Shown: one piece after another, positions 25,723-35,322 of the stretch
Layout: every line of letters begins with the position of its first letter
How positions within the stretch are numbered: the first letter of the stretch is position 1
Origin: Cellulomonas xiejunii
GTDB taxonomy: Bacteria > Actinomycetota > Actinomycetes > Actinomycetales > Cellulomonadaceae
DNA length: 64,000 nucleotides
Direction of reading: 5' to 3'
NCBI RefSeq assembly: GCF_024508315.1
Contig: NZ_CP101987.1
Coordinates: 1,488,001-1,552,000, forward strand
Notes under the pieces: generated by a model
What the model saw: the letters and a program-made list of their open reading frames with translations, nothing else
What the model was told of the DNA's origin: nothing
Database searches by the model: none
Translations under genes and position numbers: made by a program

Positions 25723-27519
25723 GTCCACGTACAGCGCGTCGACCTGCTGCGCGAAATCCTTGAGCACCGCGGCCCGCTTCACCTTCATCGACGGCGTGAG
25801 GTACCCGTTCGCCTCGGTGAAGTCGGTGGTCAGCACGGAGATCTTGCGGATCGACTCCGCACGGGACACCGCCTCGTTCGCGCGGTCCACGGCGCGGTCC
25901 AGTGCCTCGAGCACCTGGGGGTGCTCGGCCGCCGCCGTGACGTCCATGGGGGGCAGGCCGTGCATCGCGAGCCAGCCCGGCAGCATCTCCGCGTCGAGGG
26001 TGACGAGGGCGCCGATGAACGGGCGCTGGTCGCCCACGACGACGACCTGGCTGACGATGGGGTGACCGCGCAGCCGGTCCTCCAGGAGGGCCGGCGCCAC
26101 GTTCTTGCCGCCGGCGGTGACGATGATCTCCTTGCTCCGGCCAGTGATGCGCAGGTACCCGTCGTCGTCGAGCGTGCCGATGTCCCCGGTGCGCAGCCAG
26201 CCGTCGACCAGTGTCTGCGCGGTCTCCTCGGGCATGTGCCGGTAGCCGCGGAAGACGTGCGGTCCGGCGACCCAGATGTGGCCCTCGTCGTCGACCCGCA
26301 GGGACGTGCCCGGCATGGGCGGGCCGACGGTCCCGATCTTCGTCAGGCCGGGCCGGTTGACCGCGGTGGCAGCGGCGGTCTCGGTCATGCCGTAGCCCTC
26401 GAGCACGTGCACTCCGATGCCGCGGTAGAAGTGCCCGAGACGCTCGCCGAGCGGGGCGCCGCCGGAGACGGCGAACTCCGTGCGGCCGCCGAGGGCGGCA
26501 CGCAGCTTGCGGTGCACGAGCCGGTCCGCGATCCCGTGCTGCGTCTTGAGGGCCGCGCTCGGGCCGTCGGGCGTCGCCAGGGCGCGGGAGTACGCGATCG
26601 CCACCTTGGCGGCCCACCGGAACATCCGCAGCTTGGCGCCCGACCCGGCCTTCTGCTCCGCGGAGTTGTAGACCTTCTCGAAGACCCGCGGGACCGCGAG
26701 CAGGTAGGTGGGCTTGAACGACGCCAGGTCCGGCAGGAGGTTGCGCGTGTCGGGGGCGTGCCCCATGACGGCACCGGACTCGATGCAGACCACCTGGATG
26801 AACCGCGCGAAGACGTGCGCGAGCGGCATGAACAGCAGCGTCCGTGACGTGGGCTTGGACACGACCTCCGCCAGCCCGACCGCGCCGTTGCGGCACAGCG
26901 CGACGAAGTTGCCGTGCGTGAGCTCCACGCCCTTGGGCCGACCGGTCGTGCCCGAGGTGTAGATGACGGTGGCGAGGTCGTCACCGCGGGCCAGCGTGCT
27001 GCGACGGTCGATCTCGGCGTCCGGCACGTCGGTTCCCCGCGCGACGAGCGCGGTGAGCGCGCCCTCGTCGATCACGAGGACCTCGGTGAGGCCGGGCAGG
27101 TCGCCGCGCACCTGCGCGATGACGGCGGCGTGCGCGGGCGTCTCGACGATGGCCAGTCGCACGCCGGAGTCCGACGCGATCCAGCGGACCTGCTCGGCCG
27201 ACGACGTCTCGTAGACCGGCACGCCGACGGCCCCGGCCATCCAGATGGCGAAGTCGACGAGCGTCCACTCGTAGCGCGTGCGGGACATGATCGCGACGCG
27301 GTCGCCGGGCTCGACCCCGGCGGCGACCAGGCCCTTCGCGAGCGCGCGCACCTCAGCCACGAAGGCAGCGACCGTCACGGGCTGCCAGGTCCCGCCGAGG
27401 CCGGTCTGGCGCTCGGCGAGCACGCCCTTCGGGTCGCGCGCGAGCCGGGCGGCCAGCATGGTGCAGATCGACGCCGCGGGATCGGGCGCGACGAGGGCGG
27501 GGGACGTGAACTCGGACAT
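25705..27519 (-). CDS. Long-chain fatty acid-CoA ligase (FadD15-like)
   Basis: A 604-residue AMP-forming acyl-CoA synthetase. It has the P-loop VIYTSGTTGRPKGVELTH, the L-motif/ATP site GYGMTETAAATA, DGWLRTGDIG and the hinge GRSKEIIVTAGGKNV. The linker FMPLAHVFARFIQV is typical of long-chain enzymes of the FadD15/FAA type, which activate fatty acids at the membrane. An insertion-rich C-terminus (YLTPSMKVKRAAV) carries the catalytic Lys. It is monocistronic, with the ABC importer genes 50 bases upstream of its start on the same strand reading away to higher coordinates. Confidence 0.9.
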   Translation of the reverse strand: MSEFTSPALVAPDPAASICTMLAARLARDPKGVLAERQTGLGGTWQPVTVAAFVAEVRALAKGLVAAGVEPGDRVAIMSRTRYEWTLVDFAIWMAGAVGVPVYETSSAEQVRWIASDSGVRLAIVETPAHAAVIAQVRGDLPGLTEVLVIDEGALTALVARGTDVPDAEIDRRSTLARGDDLATVIYTSGTTGRPKGVELTHGNFVALCRNGAVGLAEVVSKPTSRTLLFMPLAHVFARFIQVVCIESGAVMGHAPDTRNLLPDLASFKPTYLLAVPRVFEKVYNSAEQKAGSGAKLRMFRWAAKVAIAYSRALATPDGPSAALKTQHGIADRLVHRKLRAALGGRTEFAVSGGAPLGERLGHFYRGIGVHVLEGYGMTETAAATAVNRPGLTKIGTVGPPMPGTSLRVDDEGHIWVAGPHVFRGYRHMPEETAQTLVDGWLRTGDIGTLDDDGYLRITGRSKEIIVTAGGKNVAPALLEDRLRGHPIVSQVVVVGDQRPFIGALVTLDAEMLPGWLAMHGLPPMDVTAAAEHPQVLEALDRAVDRANEAVSRAESIRKISVLTTDFTEANGYLTPSMKVKRAAVLKDFAQQVDALYVDTRPGA

Positions 27520-27569
27520 GTGACGTAACTCCTGTGCAGGGGGACGTCACGACAGTAGCGCCGCGACGT

Positions 27570-28343
27570 TCACCTCGTGGGGGACTGGTGTGTGGGATCG
27601 AGCACCCGCTGCAGGAACGTGCGGGTGCGCTCCTCACGGGGTGCGCCGATCACCTGGTCGGCAGGTCCGGTCTCGACGACCGAGCCCTCGTCCATGAAGA
27701 CGACGCGGTCGCCGACCTCGCGCGCGAACGCCATCTCGTGGGTGACCACGAGCATCGTCATGCCGCCGTCCGCGAGGTCCCGCATGACGCCGAGGACGTC
27801 GCCGACGAGCTCCGGGTCGAGGGCGGACGTCGGCTCGTCGAAGAGCATGAGCTGCGGGTCCATCGACAGCGCGCGGGCGATCGCGACGCGCTGCTGCTGC
27901 CCACCCGAGAGCTGTGCGGGCATCGCGTCCGGCCGCTCGGCGAGGCCGACGCGCTCGAGGTTGGCGAGCGCGACGCGCTCGGCCTCCGCGCGCGAGCGGC
28001 GCAGCACGGTGCGCTGCGCCATGGTGCAGTTCTCGAGCACGGTCTTGTGGCTGAACAGGTTGAACTGCTGGAAGACCATGCCGACGTGCGTGCGGACGCG
28101 GTCGATGTCGACGTCGGGGTCGGTGACCTCGGCGCCGAGCAGCTCGATGCTGCCCGACGTGGGCTGCTCGAGCAGGTTCACGCAGCGCAGCAGCGTCGAC
28201 TTGCCCGACCCGGACGGGCCGATCACGCAGACGACCTCACCCGCCTGGACGTCGAGGTCGATGCCCCGGAGCACCTCGTGCTCGCCGAACGACTTGTGCA
28301 GGTCCCGGACCCGGACGACGGGCCGTGCGGGGTCGGCGCTCAT
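27570..28343 (-). CDS. Polar amino acid ABC transporter ATP-binding protein (GlnQ-like)
   Basis: A 257-residue ATPase of the polar-amino-acid uptake family: [20 protein letters not shown], Walker [11 protein letters not shown]-loop [16 protein letters not shown], signature LSGGQQQR, Walker [15 protein letters not shown] and [11 protein letters not shown]. The substrate-specific partner is the lipoprotein two genes upstream. The ATG at 28343 overlaps the permease stop by 4 bases. The last 12 residues ([10 protein letters not shown]) are a short tail. Confidence 0.92.
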   Translation of the reverse strand: MSADPARPVVRVRDLHKSFGEHEVLRGIDLDVQAGEVVCVIGPSGSGKSTLLRCVNLLEQPTSGSIELLGAEVTDPDVDIDRVRTHVGMVFQQFNLFSHKTVLENCTMAQRTVLRRSRAEAERVALANLERVGLAERPDAMPAQLSGGQQQRVAIARALSMDPQLMLFDEPTSALDPELVGDVLGVMRDLADGGMTMLVVTHEMAFAREVGDRVVFMDEGSVVETGPADQVIGAPREERTRTFLQRVLDPTHQSPTR

Positions 28344-29161
28344 GCGTGTCCTCCTGTGCGGCGCTCGAGCCTGCGGGCGACGATGCCGAGCGGGATGGTG
28401 ATGACGAGGTAGCAGGCACCGACGACGAACAGGCCCGTGAGCCCGCCCGACGCCGTCGACAGCGCGTCACGCCCGACCTTGGTCAGCTCGAAGTACGCCG
28501 GCGTCTGACCGAGCACGAAGAGCAGCGACGTGTCCTTCGTCAGCAGCAGGACCTCGTTGGTCAGGGGCGGCATCACGGTGCGGAACGCCTGGGGGAGCAC
28601 GACCTGGAGCATCGTGCGGGTGTGCGACATCCCGAGGGACCGTGCGGCCTCGACCTGCCCGCGGGGGACCGCCTGGATGCCCGCGCGGATGGTCTCCGAG
28701 ATGTAGGCGGCGGACACCGAGCCCAGCGCGATGGCGGCGATCGCGATGATGGACGTCAGGGCGATGCCGAACGCGATCGGCACGGCGTACCCGACGGCGA
28801 TCACGACGAGCAGCGCCGGGATGCCGCGGAAGAACTCGACGTATGTCGTCGAGATCCAGCGGTACGGCGCGACCGACGACAGACGCATCAGGGCGAGCAC
28901 GGTGCCGAGGCTCAGCCCGACCGCGAACGCGGCGAGCGTGTACGTCACGGTGTTGAGGAACGCGCGGGGGAGCCGGTCGAGCATCTCGCCGGCGGCGGCC
29001 GGGTTGAAGATCGTCTCGCCGACTGTGCTCCAGTCCGCCGTCGACAGCAGCAGCACGAGGACGGCGAGCAGCACGACGTACTGCACGCCCCGCGACACCC
29101 GGGCGCGCCGGCGCGGGCTCATGCGAGCCCGGCCGGCAGCCGCGGAGAGGTCGACCGACAT
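28340..29161 (-). CDS. Polar amino acid ABC transporter permease
   Basis: A 273-residue HisMQ/GltJ-type permease. After a basic N-terminus it has five to six membrane helices, a first segment [19 protein letters not shown], and the family signature [18 protein letters not shown]. The EAA loop is [37 protein letters not shown]. The start ATG 29161 overlaps the stop of the binding-protein gene by one base (TGATG). It works with the adjacent ATPase and lipoprotein. Confidence 0.92.
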   Translation of the reverse strand: MSVDLSAAAGRARMSPRRRARVSRGVQYVVLLAVLVLLLSTADWSTVGETIFNPAAAGEMLDRLPRAFLNTVTYTLAAFAVGLSLGTVLALMRLSSVAPYRWISTTYVEFFRGIPALLVVIAVGYAVPIAFGIALTSIIAIAAIALGSVSAAYISETIRAGIQAVPRGQVEAARSLGMSHTRTMLQVVLPQAFRTVMPPLTNEVLLLTKDTSLLFVLGQTPAYFELTKVGRDALSTASGGLTGLFVVGACYLVITIPLGIVARRLERRTGGHA

Positions 29162-29955
29162 CAGTCGGTGGGCTCGGCCGTCGGCTCGCCCGTGCCGAAG
29201 TACTCGGCCACGAGCTCGTCGTACGTGCCGTCCTGCGTGATCCGCTCGAGCGTCGCGTTCGCGGCGTCGAGGAGGGCCGTGTTGCCGGTGCGGACCGCGA
29301 GGCCGTACTGCTCGCCGGTCGGCACGACGAACGCGATCTCGAGCCCGTCGCCCGCGTACGCCTCGAGCACGGTGACGTCGTTCATGACGACGTCGACCTG
29401 GCCGTTGCGCAGCGACTGGATCTGCAGGCCGAGGTCCTCGAACTGGACGCCCTCGAGGCCCTGCTCGTCGACCCACGTGGCGCCGGTCGTGGCCTGCTGG
29501 ACGCCGATCTTCGCGCCCTCGAGGCCCGCCTCGTCCGTCACGGTCGACCCGGAGGCGACCAGCACACCCTGGTCGGCGTCGAAGTACGCGTCGGTGAAGT
29601 CGACGTTCTTCTCGCGGGCCTCGTTGATCGTGAGCGCCGACGCCGCGATGTCGCACTGGCGTGCGTTCAGCGCCGCGCCGGACTCGATCGCGTCGAAGCC
29701 CGTGTTGAGCGGTCGCAACTCGACGCCCAGGTCCGCGGCGATCTCACCGGTGATGGCCATGTCGAGGCCGACGATCTCGCCGTCCTCCTCGTACTCGAAC
29801 GGCTCGAACGGCGGGTTCGTGCAGACGGTCAGGGTGCCGTCGTTCACGAGCGCGAGCTCGCCGTCGTCGCCGGCCGTGTCGTTCCCGCTGGAGCAGGCGG
29901 TCAGGGCGAGCAGTGCGACAGCGGCCAGGGCGCTGACGGGCAGGGGGTGGCGCAT
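29161..29955 (-). CDS. Polar amino acid ABC transporter substrate-binding lipoprotein
   Basis: A 264-residue lipoprotein with lipobox LTAC and the SBP family 3 fold: LTVCTNPPFEPFEYEEDGEIVGLDM, FDAIESGAALNARQCDIAASALTINEAREKNVDFTDAYF, and GLAVRTGNTALLDAANATLERI. Acidic and neutral contacts (E-P-F-E-Y, R-x-x-x-x-D-F-T) are conserved for the alpha-amino acid moiety. The side-chain specificity cannot be read with confidence. I start at ATG 29955, which has GGAAGGA upstream. The promoter on the minus strand includes TATAGT (29995-29990) in a locally AT-rich patch unusual for this genome. Confidence 0.9.
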   Translation of the reverse strand: MRHPLPVSALAAVALLALTACSSGNDTAGDDGELALVNDGTLTVCTNPPFEPFEYEEDGEIVGLDMAITGEIAADLGVELRPLNTGFDAIESGAALNARQCDIAASALTINEAREKNVDFTDAYFDADQGVLVASGSTVTDEAGLEGAKIGVQQATTGATWVDEQGLEGVQFEDLGLQIQSLRNGQVDVVMNDVTVLEAYAGDGLEIAFVVPTGEQYGLAVRTGNTALLDAANATLERITQDGTYDELVAEYFGTGEPTAEPTD

Positions 29956-30122
29956 GGGGGGTCCTTCCGAGCGGAGCAGTGCGCGCATAACTATACGCTA
30001 CTCATCATTCCTATCCGTTGCGGGGTCACCAGGGACCTCCGTCCCGACCCTGCACGGCGTGCTCGCGCACGCCCGGGCGGGGCCGCGCCCTGCTCGGCGC
30101 GAGCCGTGCGCCAGGCGGCGGG

Positions 30123-32783
30123 TCACCGGGCCACGGCCTCCCCGAGGCGCGCGTCCCGGGCCACGACGGTCTCGCCCGTCCCGGACGCGATCTCGAGCGT
30201 CCCGGTCGCGCGGCCCGCGTTGCGGACGTCGTCGAGTGCAGCCTCGACACCGGCGCGCAGGGCATCCGGCACCTCGAGGACGGCGTGCTCGACCGGCGTG
30301 CGCATGGACACCTTCGCCTCGGACTTGACCTTGCGCAGGGCCGCGAGCGCGGCGCCCGCACCCGCGACGAGACCCGGGTCGGCGTCGCCGGCCGCCGCAC
30401 GCAGCGTGTCGCTCGTCGGCCACGGCGCACGGTGCACCGTGCCCTCGCGCCACCACGACCAGACCTCCTCGGTCGCGTACGGCAGCACGGGCGCGAACAG
30501 GCGCAGCAGCGTGTCGAGGGCCAGTCCGAGCGCCGCGCGTGCCGAGGCCGTCGCGGACGTGACCTCCGCGTCCGAGGCGCCCGCACCGTACGCGCGGTCC
30601 TTGACCAGCTCGAGGTAGTCGTCGCAGAACGTCCAGAAGAACGTCTCCGTGAGCTCCAGGGCGCGGGTGTGGTCGTAGCCCTCGAGGGCGGCGGTCGCCT
30701 GGTCGACGACGGCCGCGAGGCCGGCGAGCATCGCCCGGTCGAGCGGCTCGGTCACGAGCGCGGGGTCCAGCGACACCGGCTCGTCCGCGGGTCCGAACGA
30801 CAGCACGAACTTGCTCGCGTTGAGGACCTTGATGGCCAGGCGGCGGCCGATCTTCATCTGGCCGACCTCGAACGCCGCGTCGGTGCCCAGCCGGGCACTG
30901 GCCGCCCAGTAGCGCACCGCGTCCGAGCCGTGCTCCTCCAGCAGGCCCATGGGCGTGACGACGTTGCCCTTGGACTTGCTCATCTTCTTGCGGTCGGGGT
31001 CGAGGATCCAGCCGCTGATCGCCGCGTGCTTCCACGGCAGCGAGCCGGACTCCAGGTGCGCGCGCACCACCGACGAGAAGAGCCAGGTGCGGATGATGTC
31101 CTGCCCCTGCGGGCGCAGGTCCATCGGGAACGTCCGCGCGAACAGGTCCGGGTCGTCGAGCCAGCCGCACACGATCTGCGGGGTCAGCGAGCTCGTCGCC
31201 CACGTGTCCATGATGTCGGGGTCGCCGACGAACCCGCCCGGCACGCCGCGCTGGTCGGCGGTGTAGCCGGCCGGGACGTCGCTCGACGGGTCGACCGGCA
31301 GTGCGGCCTCGTCCGGCACGAGCGGGGAGTCGTACTGCGGCTCGCCCTGCTCGTCCAGCGGGTACCAGACGGGGATCGGCACGCCGAAGAAGCGCTGGCG
31401 CGAGACCAGCCAGTCGCCGTTGAGGCCGCCGACCCAGTTGTCGTACCGGACGCGCATGAAGTCGGGGTGGAACGCGAGCTCCTGGCCGCGGGCGAGCAGC
31501 TCGTCGCGCAGGCCCTCGTCGCGACCGCCGTTGCGGATGTACCACTGGCGGCTCGTGACGATCTCGAGGGGCTTGTCGCCCTTCTCGTAGAAGTTGGCCT
31601 TGCGCTGCGTCGGGACCGGCTCGCCCAGCAGGTCGCCCGACTCCCGGAGCCCGGCGACGACGGCCTCGCGCGCGCTGAACGTCGTCTTGCCGGCGATGTC
31701 GCCGTAGACCGCGCGGCCCGCGTCGGACGTCAGCCACTCCGGCGTGTCCCGCAGGATGCGGCCGTCGCGCCCCATGACCGAGCGCGTCGGCAGGCGCAGC
31801 TCGCGCCACCACTGCACGTCGGTCAGGTCGCCGAAGGTGCAGCACATCGCGATGCCCGCGCCCTTGTCGGGCTCGGCGGCGGGGTGCGCGAGCACGGGCA
31901 GCTCGACGCCGAACAGCGGGCTGGTCACCGTCGTCCCGAACAGGTGCTGGTACCGCTCGTCGTCGGGGTGCGCGATGAGGGCGACGCACGCGGGCAGCAG
32001 CTCCGGGCGCGTCGTCTCGATGACGACCTGCTCACCGTCGGGGCGGTGGAACGCGACCTTGTGGAACGCACCGGGGTAGTCGCGGGCCTCGAGCTCGGCC
32101 TGCGCGACGGCCGTCTGGAACGTCACGTCCCACAGGCCGGGCGCCTCGGCCTGGTACGCCTCGCCGCGACCGAGGTTGCGCAGGAACGCGCGCTGCGACA
32201 CCGCGCGGGCCTTCGCGCCGATGGTCTGGTACGTCATCGACCAGTCGACGGAGAGCCCCAGACGGCGCCACAGCGCCTCGAACTGGAGCTCGTCCTCGGC
32301 GGACAACCGCTCGCACAGCTCGATGAAGTTGCGGCGCGACACCGGCACCTGGTCGCCCGGCTTGACGGCCTTGCCGTCGGTGCCGTTGTGCGGCGGCACG
32401 AAGCCCTCGACGTACGGGAGCGACGGGTCGCAGCGCACGCCGTAGTAGTTCTGCACGCGACGCTCGGTCGGCAGCCCGTTGTCGTCCCAGCCCATCGGGT
32501 ACATCACCTCGCGGCCGCGCATGCGCTGGAAGCGCGCGACCACGTCGGTGTGGGTGTACGAGAACACGTGACCGACGTGCAGCGAGCCGGAGACCGTGGG
32601 GGGCGGGGTGTCGATCGAGTAGACCTGCTCACGCTCGGCCGTGCGGTCGAACGTGTACGTGTCCTGCTCGGCCCACGTCCGCGACCAGCGGTCCTCGAGT
32701 CCGTCGACCGAGACCTTGTCCGGTACCTGGCGGGCGGCGGTGGCGCTCGTCGGGGTATCGGTGCGGGGGGTCTGGTCGCTCAT
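30123..32783 (-). CDS. valS: Valine-tRNA ligase (class without C-terminal coiled coil)
   Basis: An 886-residue class Ia synthetase. The HIGH motif appears as PPPTVSGSLHVGHVFSY and the KMSKS motif as DRKKMSKSKGNVV. The editing (CP1) domain includes VIETTRPELLPACVALIAHP. The sequence MGWDDNGLPTERRVQNYYGVRC matches the archaeal/Rickettsia-like branch, not the common bacterial ValRS (which reads PGTDHAGIATQ at this place). The long C-terminal coiled-coil arm of bacterial ValRS is absent, and the protein ends about 90 residues after the anticodon-binding helices. ATG 32783 has GGAGG 10 bases upstream; GTG 32789 is also in frame. No T-box leader is present. Confidence 0.93.
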   Translation of the reverse strand: MSDQTPRTDTPTSATAARQVPDKVSVDGLEDRWSRTWAEQDTYTFDRTAEREQVYSIDTPPPTVSGSLHVGHVFSYTHTDVVARFQRMRGREVMYPMGWDDNGLPTERRVQNYYGVRCDPSLPYVEGFVPPHNGTDGKAVKPGDQVPVSRRNFIELCERLSAEDELQFEALWRRLGLSVDWSMTYQTIGAKARAVSQRAFLRNLGRGEAYQAEAPGLWDVTFQTAVAQAELEARDYPGAFHKVAFHRPDGEQVVIETTRPELLPACVALIAHPDDERYQHLFGTTVTSPLFGVELPVLAHPAAEPDKGAGIAMCCTFGDLTDVQWWRELRLPTRSVMGRDGRILRDTPEWLTSDAGRAVYGDIAGKTTFSAREAVVAGLRESGDLLGEPVPTQRKANFYEKGDKPLEIVTSRQWYIRNGGRDEGLRDELLARGQELAFHPDFMRVRYDNWVGGLNGDWLVSRQRFFGVPIPVWYPLDEQGEPQYDSPLVPDEAALPVDPSSDVPAGYTADQRGVPGGFVGDPDIMDTWATSSLTPQIVCGWLDDPDLFARTFPMDLRPQGQDIIRTWLFSSVVRAHLESGSLPWKHAAISGWILDPDRKKMSKSKGNVVTPMGLLEEHGSDAVRYWAASARLGTDAAFEVGQMKIGRRLAIKVLNASKFVLSFGPADEPVSLDPALVTEPLDRAMLAGLAAVVDQATAALEGYDHTRALELTETFFWTFCDDYLELVKDRAYGAGASDAEVTSATASARAALGLALDTLLRLFAPVLPYATEEVWSWWREGTVHRAPWPTSDTLRAAAGDADPGLVAGAGAALAALRKVKSEAKVSMRTPVEHAVLEVPDALRAGVEAALDDVRNAGRATGTLEIASGTGETVVARDARLGEAVAR

Positions 32784-32844
32784 GGTCACCCATCCTCCCA
32801 GATCGACACCCCCGCCAGTGCACGTGCGAGCCGCCCGGGCGGCC

Positions 32845-33396
32845 CTATCCGGGGATGGCGCGCCGTGCGCGGTAGGCGGCGACGTGAGCGCGGTTGCCGC
32901 AGGAGTTGACGTCGCAGAACCGCCGCGAGCGGTTGCGGGAGAGGTCCACCAGCACCGCGCGGCAGCCCTCGCCCGCGCACAGGCTCATGCGCGCGTACTC
33001 GTCGGACCGCACGACGTCGGCGACACCCATCGCGGTCTCGACGACGATGACGCTCGCGAGCGCGGCGTCCGGGACCGTGGCGTGCAGGTGCCAGTCCACC
33101 GCGTCGTGCCGGACCAGGCGCGGGACCGCGTCGGCCTCGTGCAGCATCGCGTTGACGAGCTCCGCCGCCTCGTCGCGCTGGACGTCCCACAACCGGGCGA
33201 TGCGGTCGCGGGCCGCGCGCACCTGCGCGACCTCCGCGTCGTCGCGGTCGTGACGGCCGGTGTAGCCCCAGCGCGTGAAGTACGCGTCCAGGTCGGCGAC
33301 GGTGCTCAGGGCGTCGTGGCCGTCGCGGCGCCGCGACGTGTTCACCAGCTCGGCGGCGGCGAGCAGGTTCATCTCGGTGTCACGAGCGAAAACCAC
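32845..33396 (-). CDS. CGNR zinc-finger transcription regulator
   Basis: A 183-residue protein with an N-terminal ABATE domain (MNLLAAAELVNTSRRR, DLDAYFTRWGYTG, RAARDRIARLWD) and a C-terminal CGNR zinc finger: CAGEGCRAVLVDLSRNRSRRFCDVNSCGNRAHVAAYRAR. The four Cys bind zinc and the basic helix probably contacts DNA. Proteins of this family are usually local regulators. It is divergent from an EamA transporter across a 156-base spacer containing TGACTCCTG twice (33399-33407, 33446-33454), a reasonable candidate for its own operator. The GTG start has AGGAG 5 bases upstream. Confidence 0.85.
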   Translation of the reverse strand: MVFARDTEMNLLAAAELVNTSRRRDGHDALSTVADLDAYFTRWGYTGRHDRDDAEVAQVRAARDRIARLWDVQRDEAAELVNAMLHEADAVPRLVRHDAVDWHLHATVPDAALASVIVVETAMGVADVVRSDEYARMSLCAGEGCRAVLVDLSRNRSRRFCDVNSCGNRAHVAAYRARRAIPG

Positions 33397-33552
33397 ATTG
33401 ACTCCTGTCGCGTTGCCGCTCTAGCGTCATGAGCATAGGAGCATCTGACTCCTGACAGCGGTCCCGGCCCGCAGTTGCCGCCGGTCGCTGTCCCACCACC
33501 CGTCGCGGACCGCGTGCCACGTGGCCGACGGGTCGAGCCGCAGGAGTCACGG

Positions 33553-34545
33553 GTGCAGACCTCGGGTGCGCGCAGTGCCGGGATCGTCGCGGGGCTCGTC
33601 GCCGCGCTCGCCTTCGCCACGAGCGGGCCCGTGGTCAAGCCGCTGCTCGCCGCGGGCTGGAGCCCGGGGGCGGCGATCGTCGTCCGCCTGGCCATCGGCG
33701 CGGTGCTGCTCGCCGGGCCGGCGGTGTGGGCGCTGCGGGGGCGCTGGACCGCGCTGCGGACCGACTGGGCCACCGTCGTCGGCCTGGGGATCCTCGGCGT
33801 GGCCGGCGCCTCGACGCTCTACTTCTTCGCGGTCGAGCGGCTGCCCGTGGCCGTCGCCCTGCTCGTCGAGTACACGGGGCCCCTGCTCCTGCTGCTCTGG
33901 GGCTGGGTGCGGACGGGACGGACGCCCGCCCGCGCGACCCTCGTGGGCGCCGCGCTCGCGACAGGTGGCCTCGTGCTCGTGCTCGACGTCACCGGCACGC
34001 TGCAGCTCGACCCGCTCGGCCTGGCCTTCGCGTTCGGTGCCGCCATCGGCAACGCGGGGTACTTCGCGCTCACCGCGCGCCCCATCACGCTGCCGCCGGT
34101 GAGCCTGGCCGGCGCGGCGATGCTGGTCGGTGCGCTCGTCGTCGGGACGCTCGCCGCTGTGGGCCTGCTCCCCGTCGAAGCGCCCGACGTCCGGGTCGAC
34201 CTGCTGGGCGCGCAGGTGCACTGGGCGGTCCCGCTGCTCGTCGTCGGCGCTGTCCCGACGGCCTTCGCGTACGGGGTGTCCGCGGTGTCCGTGCGGCTGC
34301 TGGGGGAGCGGCTCGCGTCGTTCCTGGCGCTCTCGGAGGTCCTCCTGGCCGTCCTGCTGGCCTGGGTGCTGCTGGGGGAGCAGCCGCTGCTCGTCCAGGG
34401 GCTGGGCGCCCTGCTCGTCGTCGCCGGCGTGGCGCTGGTGCGCACGGGTGCCGACCGCGACGTGCGCCGTGGGGCCGCACCGCCACCGGCGGTGGCGGTG
34501 CTCCCTCCCGAGCCCGCGCCCGAGCGCGCGGCCGAGCCCGTCTGA
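33553..34545 (+). CDS. EamA-family transporter (drug/metabolite exporter)
   Basis: A 330-residue membrane protein with ten hydrophobic helices in two EamA repeats: GLVAALAFATSGPVVKPLL begins the first, and AFAFGAAIGNAGYFALTA the second. The closing LLGERLASFLALSEVLLAVLLAWVLLGE is the typical final signature. EamA proteins export amino acids or other small metabolites. No substrate can be assigned. The GTG 33553 has AGGAG 6 bases upstream. The C-terminal 35 residues are Pro/Ala-rich and cytoplasmic. The divergent CGNR gene probably controls it. Confidence 0.87.
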   Translation: MQTSGARSAGIVAGLVAALAFATSGPVVKPLLAAGWSPGAAIVVRLAIGAVLLAGPAVWALRGRWTALRTDWATVVGLGILGVAGASTLYFFAVERLPVAVALLVEYTGPLLLLLWGWVRTGRTPARATLVGAALATGGLVLVLDVTGTLQLDPLGLAFAFGAAIGNAGYFALTARPITLPPVSLAGAAMLVGALVVGTLAAVGLLPVEAPDVRVDLLGAQVHWAVPLLVVGAVPTAFAYGVSAVSVRLLGERLASFLALSEVLLAVLLAWVLLGEQPLLVQGLGALLVVAGVALVRTGADRDVRRGAAPPPAVAVLPPEPAPERAAEPV

Positions 34546-34628
34546 CGGTCGGCGACGGGCACGCCCGCTCCCACGCCGGGTTCCGCGTGACCCGGGCTGC
34601 ACGACGCGGGACGTGATGGGGTGATGTC

Positions 34629-35246
34629 GTGCACGTGAGCCCGACGACCCCGGCCGCGCTGGCTGCCCACGTCGTCGACCGGGTGCTGGCCGCCCCCGGC
34701 AGGCGCAGGGTCGTCGTCGACGCGGCCGCTGCCCTCGGTGCAGGCGTGGTGCTGGCGGACGCGCTCGTCGAGCCGCTGCGTGCCGCGGGACGCGACGTCG
34801 TGCGCGTGCACGCCGACGACTTCCTGCGCCCGGCGTCGCTGCGGTACGAGCACGGCCGCGAGGACCCGGACGCGTACCTCGAGGACCGCCTGGACGCCCG
34901 TGCGCTCGCGCGCGAGGTGCTGGACCCGTTCGGCGTCGACGGGACCTACCTGCCGACGCTGTGGGACCCCGAGCGCGACCGGGCGACGCGTGCTCCCCGC
35001 AGGCGCGCGGCCGAGGGCGCGGTCCTGGTCCTCGACGGCGAGCTGCTGCTGGGACGGTGGTTCGACGCCGAGCTCACGGTGCACCTGACCGTGCGCCCCG
35101 CGACGCTCGCGCGCCGGCTCGGGCCCGACCGCGCGTGGCAGCTTCCCGCGTTCGCGCGCTACGAGCAGGAGGTCGGCCCGCAGGACGTCGCGGACGTCGT
35201 CGCGCGCGTCGACGACCCGCGGCACCCCGCGCTCGTCGTGCGCTGA
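34629..35246 (+). CDS. Uridine-kinase-like protein with degenerate P-loop
   Basis: A 205-residue protein that aligns with actinobacterial uridine kinases over its whole length: the HADDFLRP segment (substrate Asp), the conserved VLDPFGVDGTYLPTLWDPERDR and VLVLDGELLLGRW. The P-loop, however, reads VVVDAAAALGAGVVLADAL: neither GxxxxGK nor the following S/T is present, and Val-Val replaces Lys-Thr. It should therefore not bind ATP in the usual way. It may be a pseudoenzyme or a binder of nucleosides. The frame is intact with normal codon use, so this is not simple decay. Alternative start GTG 34635. Confidence 0.7.
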   Translation: MHVSPTTPAALAAHVVDRVLAAPGRRRVVVDAAAALGAGVVLADALVEPLRAAGRDVVRVHADDFLRPASLRYEHGREDPDAYLEDRLDARALAREVLDPFGVDGTYLPTLWDPERDRATRAPRRRAAEGAVLVLDGELLLGRWFDAELTVHLTVRPATLARRLGPDRAWQLPAFARYEQEVGPQDVADVVARVDDPRHPALVVR

Positions 35247-35322
35247 CGCCCGGCCGGGCGCCCTGCGCAGGCGCGGGGCTAGGCTCGGTCGGCAGGGACG
35301 AGCACTCGGGGAGGCGCATCAC

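Noticed and set aside
32784..32844. Possible T-box leader before valS
   Set aside because: Only about 60 bases separate valS from the CGNR gene, too short for a T-box, and no specifier or T-box sequence is present.
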